64,000 nt of DNA from Terriglobia bacterium (GTDB taxonomy: Bacteria > Acidobacteriota > Terriglobia > Terriglobales > Acidobacteriaceae), in assembly GCA_020073385.1 (NCBI GenBank), contig JAIQFH010000002.1, positions 186,001-250,000 on the forward strand, given 5' to 3'. Every line of letters begins with the position of its first letter. The stretch's first letter is position 1. This document shows positions 42,520 to 50,497 of this stretch, piece after piece. A program made the position numbers and the translations under genes. The notes beneath the pieces are model-generated. The model saw only the letters and a list, made by a program, of their open reading frames with translations, was not told the origin of the DNA and searched no databases.

Positions 42520-44289
42520 ATGGCGGCTCCCAAGATCATTGTCGTGGGCGGCGGACTCGCAGGGCTAGCGGCGGTCATCAAGATCGCCGAGATGGGCGGC
42601 GAGTGCGACCTGTTTTCGATCGTTCCGGTGAAACGCTCGCATTCGGTGTGCGCCCAGGGCGGTATCAATGCAGCGAAGAATCTCAAGGGCGAGGGCGATT
42701 CCACCTGGAAGCACTTTGACGACACGGTGTATGGCGGCGACTTCCTCGGCAATCAGCCTCCGATTAAGGACATGTGCGAGGCCGCGCCCGGGATCATCGA
42801 CTTGCTTGACCGCATGGGCGTGCCCTTCAACCGCACTCCCGAAGGACTCCTCGATTTCCGCCGTTTTGGCGGAACGTTGTACAACCGCACGGCTTTTGCC
42901 GGGGCGACCACTGGCCAGCAGTTGCTGTATGCGCTCGATGAGCAGGTGCGCCGCTATGAGTCCGAGGGTAAGGTAAAAAAGTACGAGCACTGGGAGTTCC
43001 TCTCGGCGGTTCTCGACGGGCAGAAAGTCTGCCGCGGCATCTGCGCGATGGACCTGCGGTCTATGGAGGTACGCACTTTCCCTGCCGACGCGATCATCAT
43101 CGCAACCGGCGGGATTGGCGCGATCTTCGGCAAATCGACCAACTCCGTGGTCTGCACCGGCTCCGCGCAGTCGGCTCTCTATCAGCAAGGCTGCTATTAC
43201 GCGAACGGTGAGTTCATACAGGTTCACCCGACATCGATTCCGGGCGAAGACAAGCTGCGGCTCATGTCGGAATCAGCCCGAGGGGAGGGTGGGCGCGTGT
43301 GGGTCCCGAAGACTCCGGGCGACAACCGCGATCCCAAATCGATTCCCCAGAGCGAGCGCTGGTACTTCCTCGAAGAATGGTATCCGAAGTACGGAAATCT
43401 CGTGCCGCGCGATGTGGCCACGCGGGCAATTTTCAAAGTCGTTTACGAGCATAACCTCGGCATCGACGGCAAGCCCATGGTGTATCTCGACCTGACGCAC
43501 ATCGATCGCAAGATTCTCGACCGCAAGCTGGAAGGCATTCTCGAAATCTACGAAAAGTTTGTGGGAGACGATCCACGCGACACGCCGATGAAGATTTTCC
43601 CCGGCATGCACTACACCATGGGCGGGATGTGGATCGACTACAAACAGGCAACGAACATCCCTGGAATTTTCGCGGCGGGCGAGTGTGAGTACCAGTATCA
43701 CGGTGCGAACCGCCTGGGCGCGAATTCACTCGTCTCCTGCATCTATGGCGGAGGCATTGCCGGACCAAACGCGGTGATCTACGCGCGCGGGCTGCAGGCG
43801 TCATCCGACGGCAACGGGCATTTTGCCGCCGAGCAGAAGAAGCAGGAAGAAAACAATGCCCTCCTGATGAAAAACGAGGGCACGGAAAACCCAGTGAAGT
43901 TGTGGCGCGAACTGGGTGAGCTGATGACCAAGGACTGCACGGTGATCCGCTATAACAAGAACCTGCAGCAGACCGACGGCAAGCTGGTCGAGATGCTGGA
44001 GCGCTATCGCAAGATCAACCTGAGCGACCGGACGCTGTGGGCGAATACGACGGTGGTGTTCGCGCGGCAACTCTACAACATGCTTCAACTGGCGCGTGTG
44101 ATCGCACAGGGCGCGCGCATGCGAGATGAGTCTCGCGGCGCGCACTACAAACCGGATTTCCCTGAGCGCGATGACAAGAACTGGATGAAGACAACCAAGG
44201 CGTACTTCGCCCCAGATGCGGATGAGCCGAAGTTCGAGTTCGAGCCGGTGGATGCGAGTTTAATTCCGCCGAGACCGAGGAAGTATTGA
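42520..44289 (+). CDS. sdhA: Succinate dehydrogenase flavoprotein subunit
   Basis: SdhA oxidises succinate with covalent FAD. The 589-residue protein shows IIVVGGGLAGLAAVIKIAEMG, the His-FAD region KRSHSVCAQGGINAAKN, HPTSIPGEDKLRLMSESARGEGGRVW with the active-site Arg region, GMHYTMGGMWIDYKQATNIPG and GANRLGANSLVSCIYGG. It matches the Bacillus SdhA type, working with menaquinone. The start ATG lies one base after the sdhC stop. Its stop overlaps the possible TTG start of a small membrane gene inserted before sdhB. Confidence 0.97.
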   Translation: MAAPKIIVVGGGLAGLAAVIKIAEMGGECDLFSIVPVKRSHSVCAQGGINAAKNLKGEGDSTWKHFDDTVYGGDFLGNQPPIKDMCEAAPGIIDLLDRMGVPFNRTPEGLLDFRRFGGTLYNRTAFAGATTGQQLLYALDEQVRRYESEGKVKKYEHWEFLSAVLDGQKVCRGICAMDLRSMEVRTFPADAIIIATGGIGAIFGKSTNSVVCTGSAQSALYQQGCYYANGEFIQVHPTSIPGEDKLRLMSESARGEGGRVWVPKTPGDNRDPKSIPQSERWYFLEEWYPKYGNLVPRDVATRAIFKVVYEHNLGIDGKPMVYLDLTHIDRKILDRKLEGILEIYEKFVGDDPRDTPMKIFPGMHYTMGGMWIDYKQATNIPGIFAAGECEYQYHGANRLGANSLVSCIYGGGIAGPNAVIYARGLQASSDGNGHFAAEQKKQEENNALLMKNEGTENPVKLWRELGELMTKDCTVIRYNKNLQQTDGKLVEMLERYRKINLSDRTLWANTTVVFARQLYNMLQLARVIAQGARMRDESRGAHYKPDFPERDDKNWMKTTKAYFAPDADEPKFEFEPVDASLIPPRPRKY

Positions 44290-44741
44290 GCACGCCGACT
44301 TCATCTCGCGGCGGTCGTTGGGGGCTGATCGGAACGGTGGCCTTTGTCGCCCTCTTTGTTTGGCTGCGCTGGTATAGCAGTTTCTGGCAGAATCGCTGGA
44401 TCGGCTTTATTCTTGGAGTCCTTTTCGTTTCGTCGGCGGCTTTCAAGCGGCGCGGCTTGCGTCAGTACCTTGAGATTGCGCATGACAATGACCTCCCTAA
44501 ACGAGTTACTGTTCTGACCGCAATCGTATTCACATGGATGGCCGTAAGCGCTCTGAAGAGCTTCTTCACGGGACCCCCCTTTTTCTTCTCCTCTGGCGTT
44601 CGGGCTGCAAGCGACAATGCGTTCTTTGGCGTGGTGCTGTGCGTTAACGCAGTTCAATGGCTGTTCGCGTCTTGGGCCATTCTGAGAAAAATTCCTGACC
44701 AAAGCTCACGAAATCCAGTGGTACACGCAAATCATGGCTGA
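44286..44741 (+). CDS. Four-helix membrane protein inserted between sdhA and sdhB
   Basis: The 151-residue frame starts with TTG 44286, overlapping the sdhA stop (TTGA), and its end overlaps the sdhB start at 44734. It has four hydrophobic segments: LIGTVAFVALFVWLRWY, WIGFILGVLFVSSAAF, TVLTAIVFTWMAVSALKSFF and FFGVVLCVNAVQWLFASWAIL. I know no family for it. The overlaps on both sides suggest translational coupling, and the protein may be an accessory membrane component of this complex II. A later start is also possible. Confidence 0.65.
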   Translation: MSTPTSSRGGRWGLIGTVAFVALFVWLRWYSSFWQNRWIGFILGVLFVSSAAFKRRGLRQYLEIAHDNDLPKRVTVLTAIVFTWMAVSALKSFFTGPPFFFSSGVRAASDNAFFGVVLCVNAVQWLFASWAILRKIPDQSSRNPVVHANHG

Positions 44742-45483
44742 TAAAACCGTCATCTTAAAAATCAAGCGTCAACTCACTCCCAACGGCAAATCCTACTGGG
44801 AAGAGTTCTCCGTTCCTTACCGGCCGAACATGAACGTGATCTCGGCGCTTATGGACATCGCCGCCGATCCCGTTACGCGCGACGGCAAGGCGACCACGCC
44901 CATCACCTACGACTCGAATTGTCTCGAAGAAGTCTGCGGGTCGTGCGCCATGCTGATCAACGGCAAGGCGCGGATGGCGTGCTCGGCGCTGATTGACCAG
45001 CTCGAGCAGCCGATCCGGCTTGAGCCCTTTTCAAAGTTCCCCGTCGTCCGCGATCTGGCGACCGACCGCAGCGTGATCTTCGAGAATCTCAAAGCCGTGA
45101 AGGCGTGGGTGCCGATCGACGGCACCTACGATCTCGGTGCCGGCCCGCGCATGACCGCCGAGGACCAGGAAGCGGCCTATCCACTCTCGCGCTGCATTTC
45201 CTGCTGCTGCTGCATGGAGGCTTGCCCGCAGTTTAACGAAGATACTGGATTTGTCGGAGCCGCTACCATCTCGCAAGTCCGGCTGTTCAACACGCATCCC
45301 ACGGGCAAGGCGCTCCAGCGCGAGCGTTTGGCAGCTTTGATGGGCGATGGCGGCATCCAGGAATGCGGCTATGCCCAGAACTGCGTCGAGGTTTGTCCCA
45401 AGGACATCCCGCTGACCAAGTCCATTTCCGAGGTTGGCGGCCAGGTCATGAAACAGGCGTTGGGTGACATGTTGCGGCGCTAA
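44734..45483 (+). CDS. sdhB: Succinate dehydrogenase iron-sulfur subunit
   Basis: SdhB carries the three Fe-S clusters of complex II. In 249 residues there are the 2Fe-2S motif DSNCLEEVCGSCAMLINGKARMAC, the 4Fe-4S part SRCISCCCCMEACPQF and the 3Fe-4S/4Fe part CGYAQNCVEVCPKDIPL. All cysteines are kept. The ATG at 44734 overlaps the inserted membrane ORF by 8 bp. The last 22 bases of the gene are repeated exactly at 45843-45864, beyond the next small gene. Confidence 0.97.
   Translation: MADKTVILKIKRQLTPNGKSYWEEFSVPYRPNMNVISALMDIAADPVTRDGKATTPITYDSNCLEEVCGSCAMLINGKARMACSALIDQLEQPIRLEPFSKFPVVRDLATDRSVIFENLKAVKAWVPIDGTYDLGAGPRMTAEDQEAAYPLSRCISCCCCMEACPQFNEDTGFVGAATISQVRLFNTHPTGKALQRERLAALMGDGGIQECGYAQNCVEVCPKDIPLTKSISEVGGQVMKQALGDMLRR
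45462..45483 (+). repeat. 22-bp direct repeat, copy 1 (end of sdhB)
   Basis: GGGTGACATGTTGCGGCG plus CTAA, the last codons and stop of sdhB, recurs without mismatch at 45843-45864. The bases outside the repeat differ on both sides. Confidence 0.95.
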
Positions 45484-45514
45484 GGATACTATTCTGTGAC
45501 CTTCGACACATCAT

Positions 45515-45829
45515 ATGAGAATTGATCTGAGCCAACTGACTGAAGCTGAACTCGTCGATCTTAACCGCCGAATTGTCGAACGTTTGCGGATGATTCGGCA
45601 GGTGCACGCGCACGTGAAAATGCTGGAGTTCACGATCGGGCAACGTGTTTGCTTTCAGACGGACGTGCGCAAGGTCGAAGGCGTGCTCGTGCGCTATAAC
45701 AAAAAGTCAGTGACCGTCGTTACCGATGACGGAGAGCGCTGGAACGTGGCCCCCGGTCTTCTGCAAAGAGGTACAGCCGCAGATTCGGCCCGGGCAAGCG
45801 GCAACGTCGTTCACATGCGGAAGGCGTAA
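45515..45829 (+). CDS. Small KOW/Tudor-like protein
   Basis: A 104-residue protein beginning MRIDLSQLTEAELVDLNRRI. A helix-rich N-terminal half precedes a beta-barrel-like part (IGQRVCFQTDVRKVEGVLVR, YNKKSVTVVTDDGERWNVAP) that resembles KOW/Tudor folds, which bind RNA or protein. I do not assign a family. It follows sdhB by 31 bp on the same strand and is bracketed by the 22-bp direct repeats (45462 and 45843), so it could have arrived with a duplication or insertion event. Confidence 0.75.
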   Translation: MRIDLSQLTEAELVDLNRRIVERLRMIRQVHAHVKMLEFTIGQRVCFQTDVRKVEGVLVRYNKKSVTVVTDDGERWNVAPGLLQRGTAADSARASGNVVHMRKA

Positions 45830-45842
45830 GCCTGAGTAGCTG

Positions 45843-45864
45843 GGGTGACATGTTGCGGCGCTAA
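45843..45864 (+). repeat. 22-bp direct repeat, copy 2
   Basis: An exact copy of the sdhB terminus lies 13 bp downstream of the small KOW-like gene, followed by unrelated ATTTTGTC. The two copies are 381 bp apart start to start. Confidence 0.95.
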
Positions 45865-46173
45865 ATTTTGTCACTCAATTGCAGCCGGGGCGCGGGAGCC
45901 TTGATCCAAATCGCGCCAAGTCGTAGCAGTGAGCCCACATAGAAAAGCGCAGAGATACTCATCATTGGCCCTTCACCTGCCGATAGACTCTGTGGATCTC
46001 TGCTTTGGGTCGCCCAGTAACCGGCAGTAATGAAATGAGGTAACTAGCCTCGCTGAGGTACCCAAGTAACGGTCCGCAGGTCGGACCGGGTTGGTAGGCT
46101 TGACAGCATGGCTTAAAATAGCCGCACTCGCGGACAGAGTCGAAAGACTCCAGTCCCTAACGGAAGCCACTTC
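45865..46173. other. Gene-free stretch before the M15-like gene
   Basis: About 310 bases with no convincing gene; short frames lack start signals. A palindrome GGTCCGCAGGTCGGACC lies at 46069-46085. No promoter with good spacing was found: TTGACA at 46099 is only nine bases from TAAAAT. Confidence 0.5.
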
Positions 46174-46941
46174 GTGAGACGAGTCTTTGGAATTCAATTC
46201 GCGGCTGTCGTTCTTCTCGCGCTCGTATGTGGCGGGATGTCAGGCACCGCCTTTGCGGTACGCCGTGCGACGCCGCAGCACACGCATCATCGACTCCGCT
46301 GGCTGCGCTGGCATCCGATGTTCCGGCCTTCGCACGAATCACTCCTGATTCAAAACGCTGAAATCGACCGGCTTGAACTGCCGCGCATTCAGGACGAGAC
46401 TGAACTCGAAGCCCTGAAGGCCGATGGCTCGTTGGTGCCGATCATTCCCAGCGAGACTTTGCGCATTGAACACTCGCTGGATCCATCGCGGCGTTATTGT
46501 CGTCCGTGGACGCTCAACTTCGTCAACGATCTCAGCCAGGCTTACTACCATCGCTTCCACGAACAGATTCAGGTGAACTCCGCGGTTCGCACAGTGAAAG
46601 TGCAAAAGAAACTTCGGCGGCACAATCGCAATGCTGCTCCGGCTGAGGGCGATACTGCTTCCTCTCATCTGGCGGGTGTGACGGTTGACCTGCAACGCCG
46701 TGGCCTGAGCAAGGAGCAAGTGCGTTGGATGGAGCACTACCTCTTCTACATGAAGTCGCTCGGCCTGGTGGAGCCTGAAGAAGAGCGGCGCCACTGGTGC
46801 TTCCACATCATGGTGGGCGGACGCTACGACGAGTGGCGCGAGACTCAGACCATCATTCCCATCGATCGCCCCGATCAGGATAAGCCGCAAACCCCGGCCC
46901 CCACGCAAACCGAAGTCGCGCTCGGTGGCGGAACCAAATAG
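46174..46941 (+). CDS. Exported M15-like (DUF5715-type) protein
   Basis: The 255-residue protein starts at GTG 46174 and has a signal peptide (FAAVVLLALVCGGMSGTAFA). The central part has features of M15 D-Ala-D-Ala carboxypeptidases: SSHLAGVTVDLQRRGLSKEQ (SxHxxGxAxD zinc motif, with V in place of A) and a later CFHIMVGG His that could be the third ligand. It thus may cleave or bind peptidoglycan. The N-terminal linker is rich in Arg/His. A disordered Pro/Gln-rich tail ends it. No neighbouring cell-wall gene is present. Confidence 0.75.
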   Translation: MRRVFGIQFAAVVLLALVCGGMSGTAFAVRRATPQHTHHRLRWLRWHPMFRPSHESLLIQNAEIDRLELPRIQDETELEALKADGSLVPIIPSETLRIEHSLDPSRRYCRPWTLNFVNDLSQAYYHRFHEQIQVNSAVRTVKVQKKLRRHNRNAAPAEGDTASSHLAGVTVDLQRRGLSKEQVRWMEHYLFYMKSLGLVEPEEERRHWCFHIMVGGRYDEWRETQTIIPIDRPDQDKPQTPAPTQTEVALGGGTK

Positions 46942-47001
46942 CTCCGGATTCAGCTTTCCTTCGCTAGCCTGCCTTGCAGACGTTCCTTTACGATTCCACT
47001 C

Positions 47002-47526
47002 ATGATCATTGTTATGGCCGGTCTGCCCGGCACCGGTAAGTCGACCCTTGCGCGCGAATTGGCCCGGCGGACCGCAGGCCGAGTCTTGAGCAAAGACGAA
47101 TTCCGTCACGCGCTCTTCGCCCCCGAAGAAATCGAATACTCCACTCGACAGGATGATTTTTGCCTGGAGTTGATGCTGCAGACCGCGGGCTACCTTCTGG
47201 GGCGGGATCCAGCACGGATGATCTTGCTTGACGGCCGCTCGTTTTCACGCCGCTACCAGATCACGAATGTGGTCACTGCAGCCACTTCTCTGCATCAGCC
47301 ATGGCGCATTCTCGAATGTGTTTGCTCCGATGAATCCGTCCGCCAGCGCCTCGAGGCCGACGCCCATCGAGGTGAACATCCTGCCGAAAACCGCGACTAT
47401 GCCCTTTACTCGGAAGTAAAGGCGCGGTTCGAGGAGATTCTCCATCCCAAGGCGATGATCAATACCGATGAGTCTCTCGATATCTGCGCTGAGGTCGCGA
47501 TGGCCGCACTGACAAACCCGGATTGA
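47002..47526 (+). CDS. P-loop kinase-like ATP-binding protein (AAA_33)
   Basis: This 174-residue protein starts IIVMAGLPGTGKSTLARELA, a perfect Walker A at residues 7-14. The rest shows KDEFRHALF, the Walker B-like MILLDGRSFSRR and RLEADAHRGEHPAENRDYALY with an Arg-rich lid. It belongs to the gluconate/adenylylsulfate-like kinases of unknown substrate. The ATG at 47002 is preceded by ATTCCACTC with no clear ribosome-binding site. The neighbouring genes give no clue. Confidence 0.85.
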   Translation: MIIVMAGLPGTGKSTLARELARRTAGRVLSKDEFRHALFAPEEIEYSTRQDDFCLELMLQTAGYLLGRDPARMILLDGRSFSRRYQITNVVTAATSLHQPWRILECVCSDESVRQRLEADAHRGEHPAENRDYALYSEVKARFEEILHPKAMINTDESLDICAEVAMAALTNPD

Positions 47527-47618
47527 GGTCTTTCCTTCGTGTACTTTAGTGTCCTTGATGGTTGATGCTTTTTGTCAGCCACGTAGAGAGCCTATACAAT
47601 CAAAATCCTCTTCAACCC

Positions 47619-48878
47619 ATGACAACAATGACAAAGCTATTCTTCGCGATCATTCTGATCGGCCCATTAGCCACCGCCCAAAATGCTCCAAAGCCCTCCG
47701 ACACGATCGTCAGCCCTCGTGCTCAAAAGATTCACGATTCGGCCCTCATCATCGACACCCACGCTGACACGCCGCAGCGCTTTCTCGACGAGGGCTTCGA
47801 CATCGGCTCAACCGATCCTAACGATATCGGCCACATCAGCCTCGATAAGGCGCGGCGCGGGAACCTGGGCGCGGAGTTTTTCTCGATATGGGTTGAGCCG
47901 GAAACGAATCAGGGACATTTCGCACGCCACACCTTCGACCTGATCGATTCCGTGTACGAACAAGCAGCCCACCATCCGGATCGCATGATGATGGCCTTCT
48001 CGACCGCCGATATCGATCGCGCCCACCGCGAGCACAAACTCGCAGCGTTGATGGGGATCGAGGGTGGCCACTCAATCGAGGCCGACATCCATCTCCTTCG
48101 CGACTACTACCGCCTCGGTGTCCGCTACATGACGCTCTCCTGGTCGAACACGAATGAGTGGGCCGACTCCTCCGGCGACATCAACAATCCCAAGGTTCAG
48201 CATCACAACGGGCTTACTGACTTCGGCAAACAAGTCGTACTGGAAATGAACCGGCTGGGCATGATGGTCGACATCTCGCACGTGGCCGACAAAACATTCT
48301 GGGATGCGATCGCCACGACCAAAGCGCCGGTGATCGCCTCGCACTCCTCAGCGCGCGCTCTGGTGGACGCTCCACGCAACATGACCGACGACATGCTGAA
48401 GGCCGTAGCGAAGAACGGCGGCGTGGTGCAGGTGAATTTCTTCAACGGCTTTATCGACGATAACTTCCGCAAGGCTGAGGAAGCCCAGCGTCCCGACCAG
48501 GAAGCTGCCAGGCAGAAACACCTCGCGCAAATGAAGAGCGAAGGTAAAGAGGTCAACTACATCGAACTGGACCGCATCGAGCGCCAGTGGACCGCGAAGA
48601 TTCCACGTCCTCCGCTTAAGTCGCTGATCGACCATATCGATCATATCGCCAAGGTGGCGGGAGTGGATCACGTTGGGCTGGGCTCCGATTTCGACGGAGT
48701 CAGCGGGGCAACGCCGCAAGGCATCGACTCGGCAGCCGACCTGCCCAAGATCACGCAGGCGCTGCTCGACCGAGGGTATAGCGCGGAAGACATTCACAAA
48801 ATTCTCGGTGGCAACCTGATGCGCGTCTTTCGCGAGGTCGAACACGTAAGTCACGAGTTGCAGCAAGGTTCGCAATAG
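47619..48878 (+). CDS. Exported membrane dipeptidase (peptidase M19)
   Basis: The M19 renal-dipeptidase family splits dipeptides, including D-amino-acid ones. The 419-residue protein has a signal peptide (KLFFAIILIGPLATAQ), the first zinc site LIIDTHADTPQR, the bridging Glu in LMGIEGGHSIE, MVDISHVADKTFWD and VIASHSSARAL, and the end DHVGLGSDFDGV with the active-site Asp. All metal ligands are present. An insertion near residues 300-330 (KAEEAQRPDQEAARQ) is common in exported forms. ATG 47619 is chosen since it directly precedes the signal peptide. Confidence 0.93.
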   Translation: MTTMTKLFFAIILIGPLATAQNAPKPSDTIVSPRAQKIHDSALIIDTHADTPQRFLDEGFDIGSTDPNDIGHISLDKARRGNLGAEFFSIWVEPETNQGHFARHTFDLIDSVYEQAAHHPDRMMMAFSTADIDRAHREHKLAALMGIEGGHSIEADIHLLRDYYRLGVRYMTLSWSNTNEWADSSGDINNPKVQHHNGLTDFGKQVVLEMNRLGMMVDISHVADKTFWDAIATTKAPVIASHSSARALVDAPRNMTDDMLKAVAKNGGVVQVNFFNGFIDDNFRKAEEAQRPDQEAARQKHLAQMKSEGKEVNYIELDRIERQWTAKIPRPPLKSLIDHIDHIAKVAGVDHVGLGSDFDGVSGATPQGIDSAADLPKITQALLDRGYSAEDIHKILGGNLMRVFREVEHVSHELQQGSQ

Positions 48879-48885
48879 ACACGCT

Positions 48886-48993
48886 TGTCATCCTGAGGCG
48901 CGTTCTTTGCGCCGAAGGACCTATGCATTTTGTCCGGCAATCAGCAAAACTGCATCGCTCCTTCGCGGCAAAAAGCCGCCGCTCAGGATGACA
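48886..48993. repeat. 108-bp nearly palindromic element (family C)
   Basis: The ends TGTCATCCTGAG and CTCAGGATGACA are perfect 12-bp inverted repeats; the inner part pairs AAGGACC/GCATTTTG with CAAAACTGCAT and GCTCCTT. A half copy is at 21393-21433. It looks like a small mobile or structural repeat in the gap between the dipeptidase and cyclophilin genes. Confidence 0.8.
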
Positions 48994-49085
48994 AACGCCA
49001 GTCCAGCCCAACTCTGCCGTCACTGTCGTACAATGCAACGTTGCGAATCATTCAACAATCCACGCTTCGTTTCCAAGGAGCATCC

Positions 49086-49838
49086 ATGCATAAAGCACTC
49101 GCAATTCTCGGAATGATGGTGATATCCGCATCCATGTCATTCAGCCAGGCGGCCGCTAGCAAGCCCGCCGCTCCTGCTAAGCCCAGCACAGCGGCCAAAC
49201 CGGTGGCGACCGAAGCAACAGCGACCAAGCCCACTGCCATCATCGACACGGCGGCGGGCAAGATGACCTGCACGCTTTTTCCTGATAAAGCCCCGATCGG
49301 CGTCGCCAACTTTATTGGGCTTGCGACCGGATCCAAGGATTGGAAGAGCCCGGTGAGCGGCGCTACGAAACCCGGCGTGCCTCTCTACGACGGCACGATT
49401 TTTCATCGGGTAATTCCGCAATTCATGATTCAGGGCGGAGATCCGGCCGGCACTGGTTCCGGTGCCGATCCGGTTGCCCCCTTCAAGAATGAAGTTTCGC
49501 CTGATTTGAAATTTGACCAACCCGGGCGCCTGGCCTATGCGAATGCCGGGCCCAACACCAACACTTCGCAATTTTTCATCACGGAAGTGGCGCTCACCGG
49601 GCAGCAGGGCGACATGCTCAACGGCAAGTACACGATCTTCGGACAGTGCGACGAAGCAACCGTCGCCTTGGTGAAGCAGATCGCCAGAATGAGTACGGAT
49701 ACGAATGATCGGCCATACCGGCCGGTCAAGATCAATCACATCACGATCCTGAAGGCGGGGGCGACAGCCAGACCGGCAACCCCGGCAAAGAAGCCGACTG
49801 CTGCCACAACCCCGAAGGCTGCTACGACACCGAAATAG
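49086..49838 (+). CDS. Exported cyclophilin-type peptidyl-prolyl isomerase
   Basis: The 250-residue protein has a signal peptide (ALAILGMMVISASMSFSQ), an Ala/Pro/Lys-rich linker, the cyclophilin domain and an Ala/Thr/Pro/Lys-rich tail. The core has IIDTAAGKMTCTLFPDKAPIGVANFIGLA, FHRVIPQFMIQGGDPAGTGSG, NTNTSQFFITE and KYTIFGQCDE; the catalytic Arg in HRVIP and Phe in QFFIT are kept. It likely folds proteins in the periplasm. A second, cytoplasmic cyclophilin follows 115 bp later, a tandem arrangement from duplication. Confidence 0.93.
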   Translation: MHKALAILGMMVISASMSFSQAAASKPAAPAKPSTAAKPVATEATATKPTAIIDTAAGKMTCTLFPDKAPIGVANFIGLATGSKDWKSPVSGATKPGVPLYDGTIFHRVIPQFMIQGGDPAGTGSGADPVAPFKNEVSPDLKFDQPGRLAYANAGPNTNTSQFFITEVALTGQQGDMLNGKYTIFGQCDEATVALVKQIARMSTDTNDRPYRPVKINHITILKAGATARPATPAKKPTAATTPKAATTPK

Positions 49839-49867
49839 TATCTGCGGCGCCGCTCGCCTCGCTTTGC

Positions 49868-49895
49868 GGGACAGCCGAGCCGACTGTCTCTCCAC
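49868..49895. repeat. Family A repeat, decayed copy 5
   Basis: GGGACAGCCGAGCCGACTGTC followed by TCTCCACAAG keeps the shape of family A but with mispairs in the stem. Confidence 0.5.
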
Positions 49896-49907
49896 AAGCT
49901 TGCTCAG

Positions 49908-49940
49908 CAACGACTGAAGACCAACGACTAACGACCGATT
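49908..49940. repeat. AACGAC-type short tandem repeat
   Basis: AACGACTGAAGACCAACGAC and CTAACGACC sit 14 bp before the ppiB start; reverse form of the GTCGTT tracts at 18623 and 38071. Confidence 0.6.
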
Positions 49941-49953
49941 TTGAAAGGATCCT

Positions 49954-50481
49954 ATGACTCGTCAACCGGGAATGTACGCTACGTTTGAAACCACCGAAGG
50001 CACCATCGTCTGCCGGCTGTTCGACAAGGACGCGCCCAAGACCGTCGCGAATTTCGTCGAACTCGCCGAGGGCAAACGCGAATGGAAGCATCCCGCGACC
50101 GGAAAGAAATCGAAGGACCATCTCTACGACGGCACCATCTTCCATCGCGTGATCCCGGACTTCATGCTTCAGGGCGGAGATCCGCAGGGCACCGGCACCG
50201 GCGGTCCGGGATATCAATTCGAAGACGAGACTAAAGGCTCACCGCACAAGTTCGACAAGCCCGGCAAACTGGCCATGGCCAACGCCGGCCCGAATACCAA
50301 TGGTTCACAGTTCTTCATCACGGTGGTTCCGACAGACTGGCTCACAGGCAAGCACACCATCTTCGGCGAGGTCATCGAGGGCCAGGATGTAGTCAACAAA
50401 ATCACCAAGGTGCCACGTGGCCGCAACGATCGTCCGAACAAGGATGTCGTGCTGAAGAAGGTGACGGTGGAAAAGGCGTAG
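49954..50481 (+). CDS. ppiB: Cyclophilin-type peptidyl-prolyl cis-trans isomerase
   Basis: A 175-residue single-domain cyclophilin without signal, so cytoplasmic. It shows [67 protein letters not shown] and [11 protein letters not shown], thus the full active site. ATG 49954 is preceded by GAAAGGA, a good ribosome-binding site. It is the paralogue of the exported cyclophilin upstream; both are on the same strand with a repeat-rich gap between them. The core lacks the insertions of eukaryotic CypA. Confidence 0.95.
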   Translation: MTRQPGMYATFETTEGTIVCRLFDKDAPKTVANFVELAEGKREWKHPATGKKSKDHLYDGTIFHRVIPDFMLQGGDPQGTGTGGPGYQFEDETKGSPHKFDKPGKLAMANAGPNTNGSQFFITVVPTDWLTGKHTIFGEVIEGQDVVNKITKVPRGRNDRPNKDVVLKKVTVEKA

Positions 50482-50497
50482 TCTGCCACAACAACGT

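Noticed and set aside
46098-46116. TTGACA...TAAAAT promoter before the M15-like gene
   Set aside because: The spacer is only about nine bases, too short for a sigma-70 promoter.
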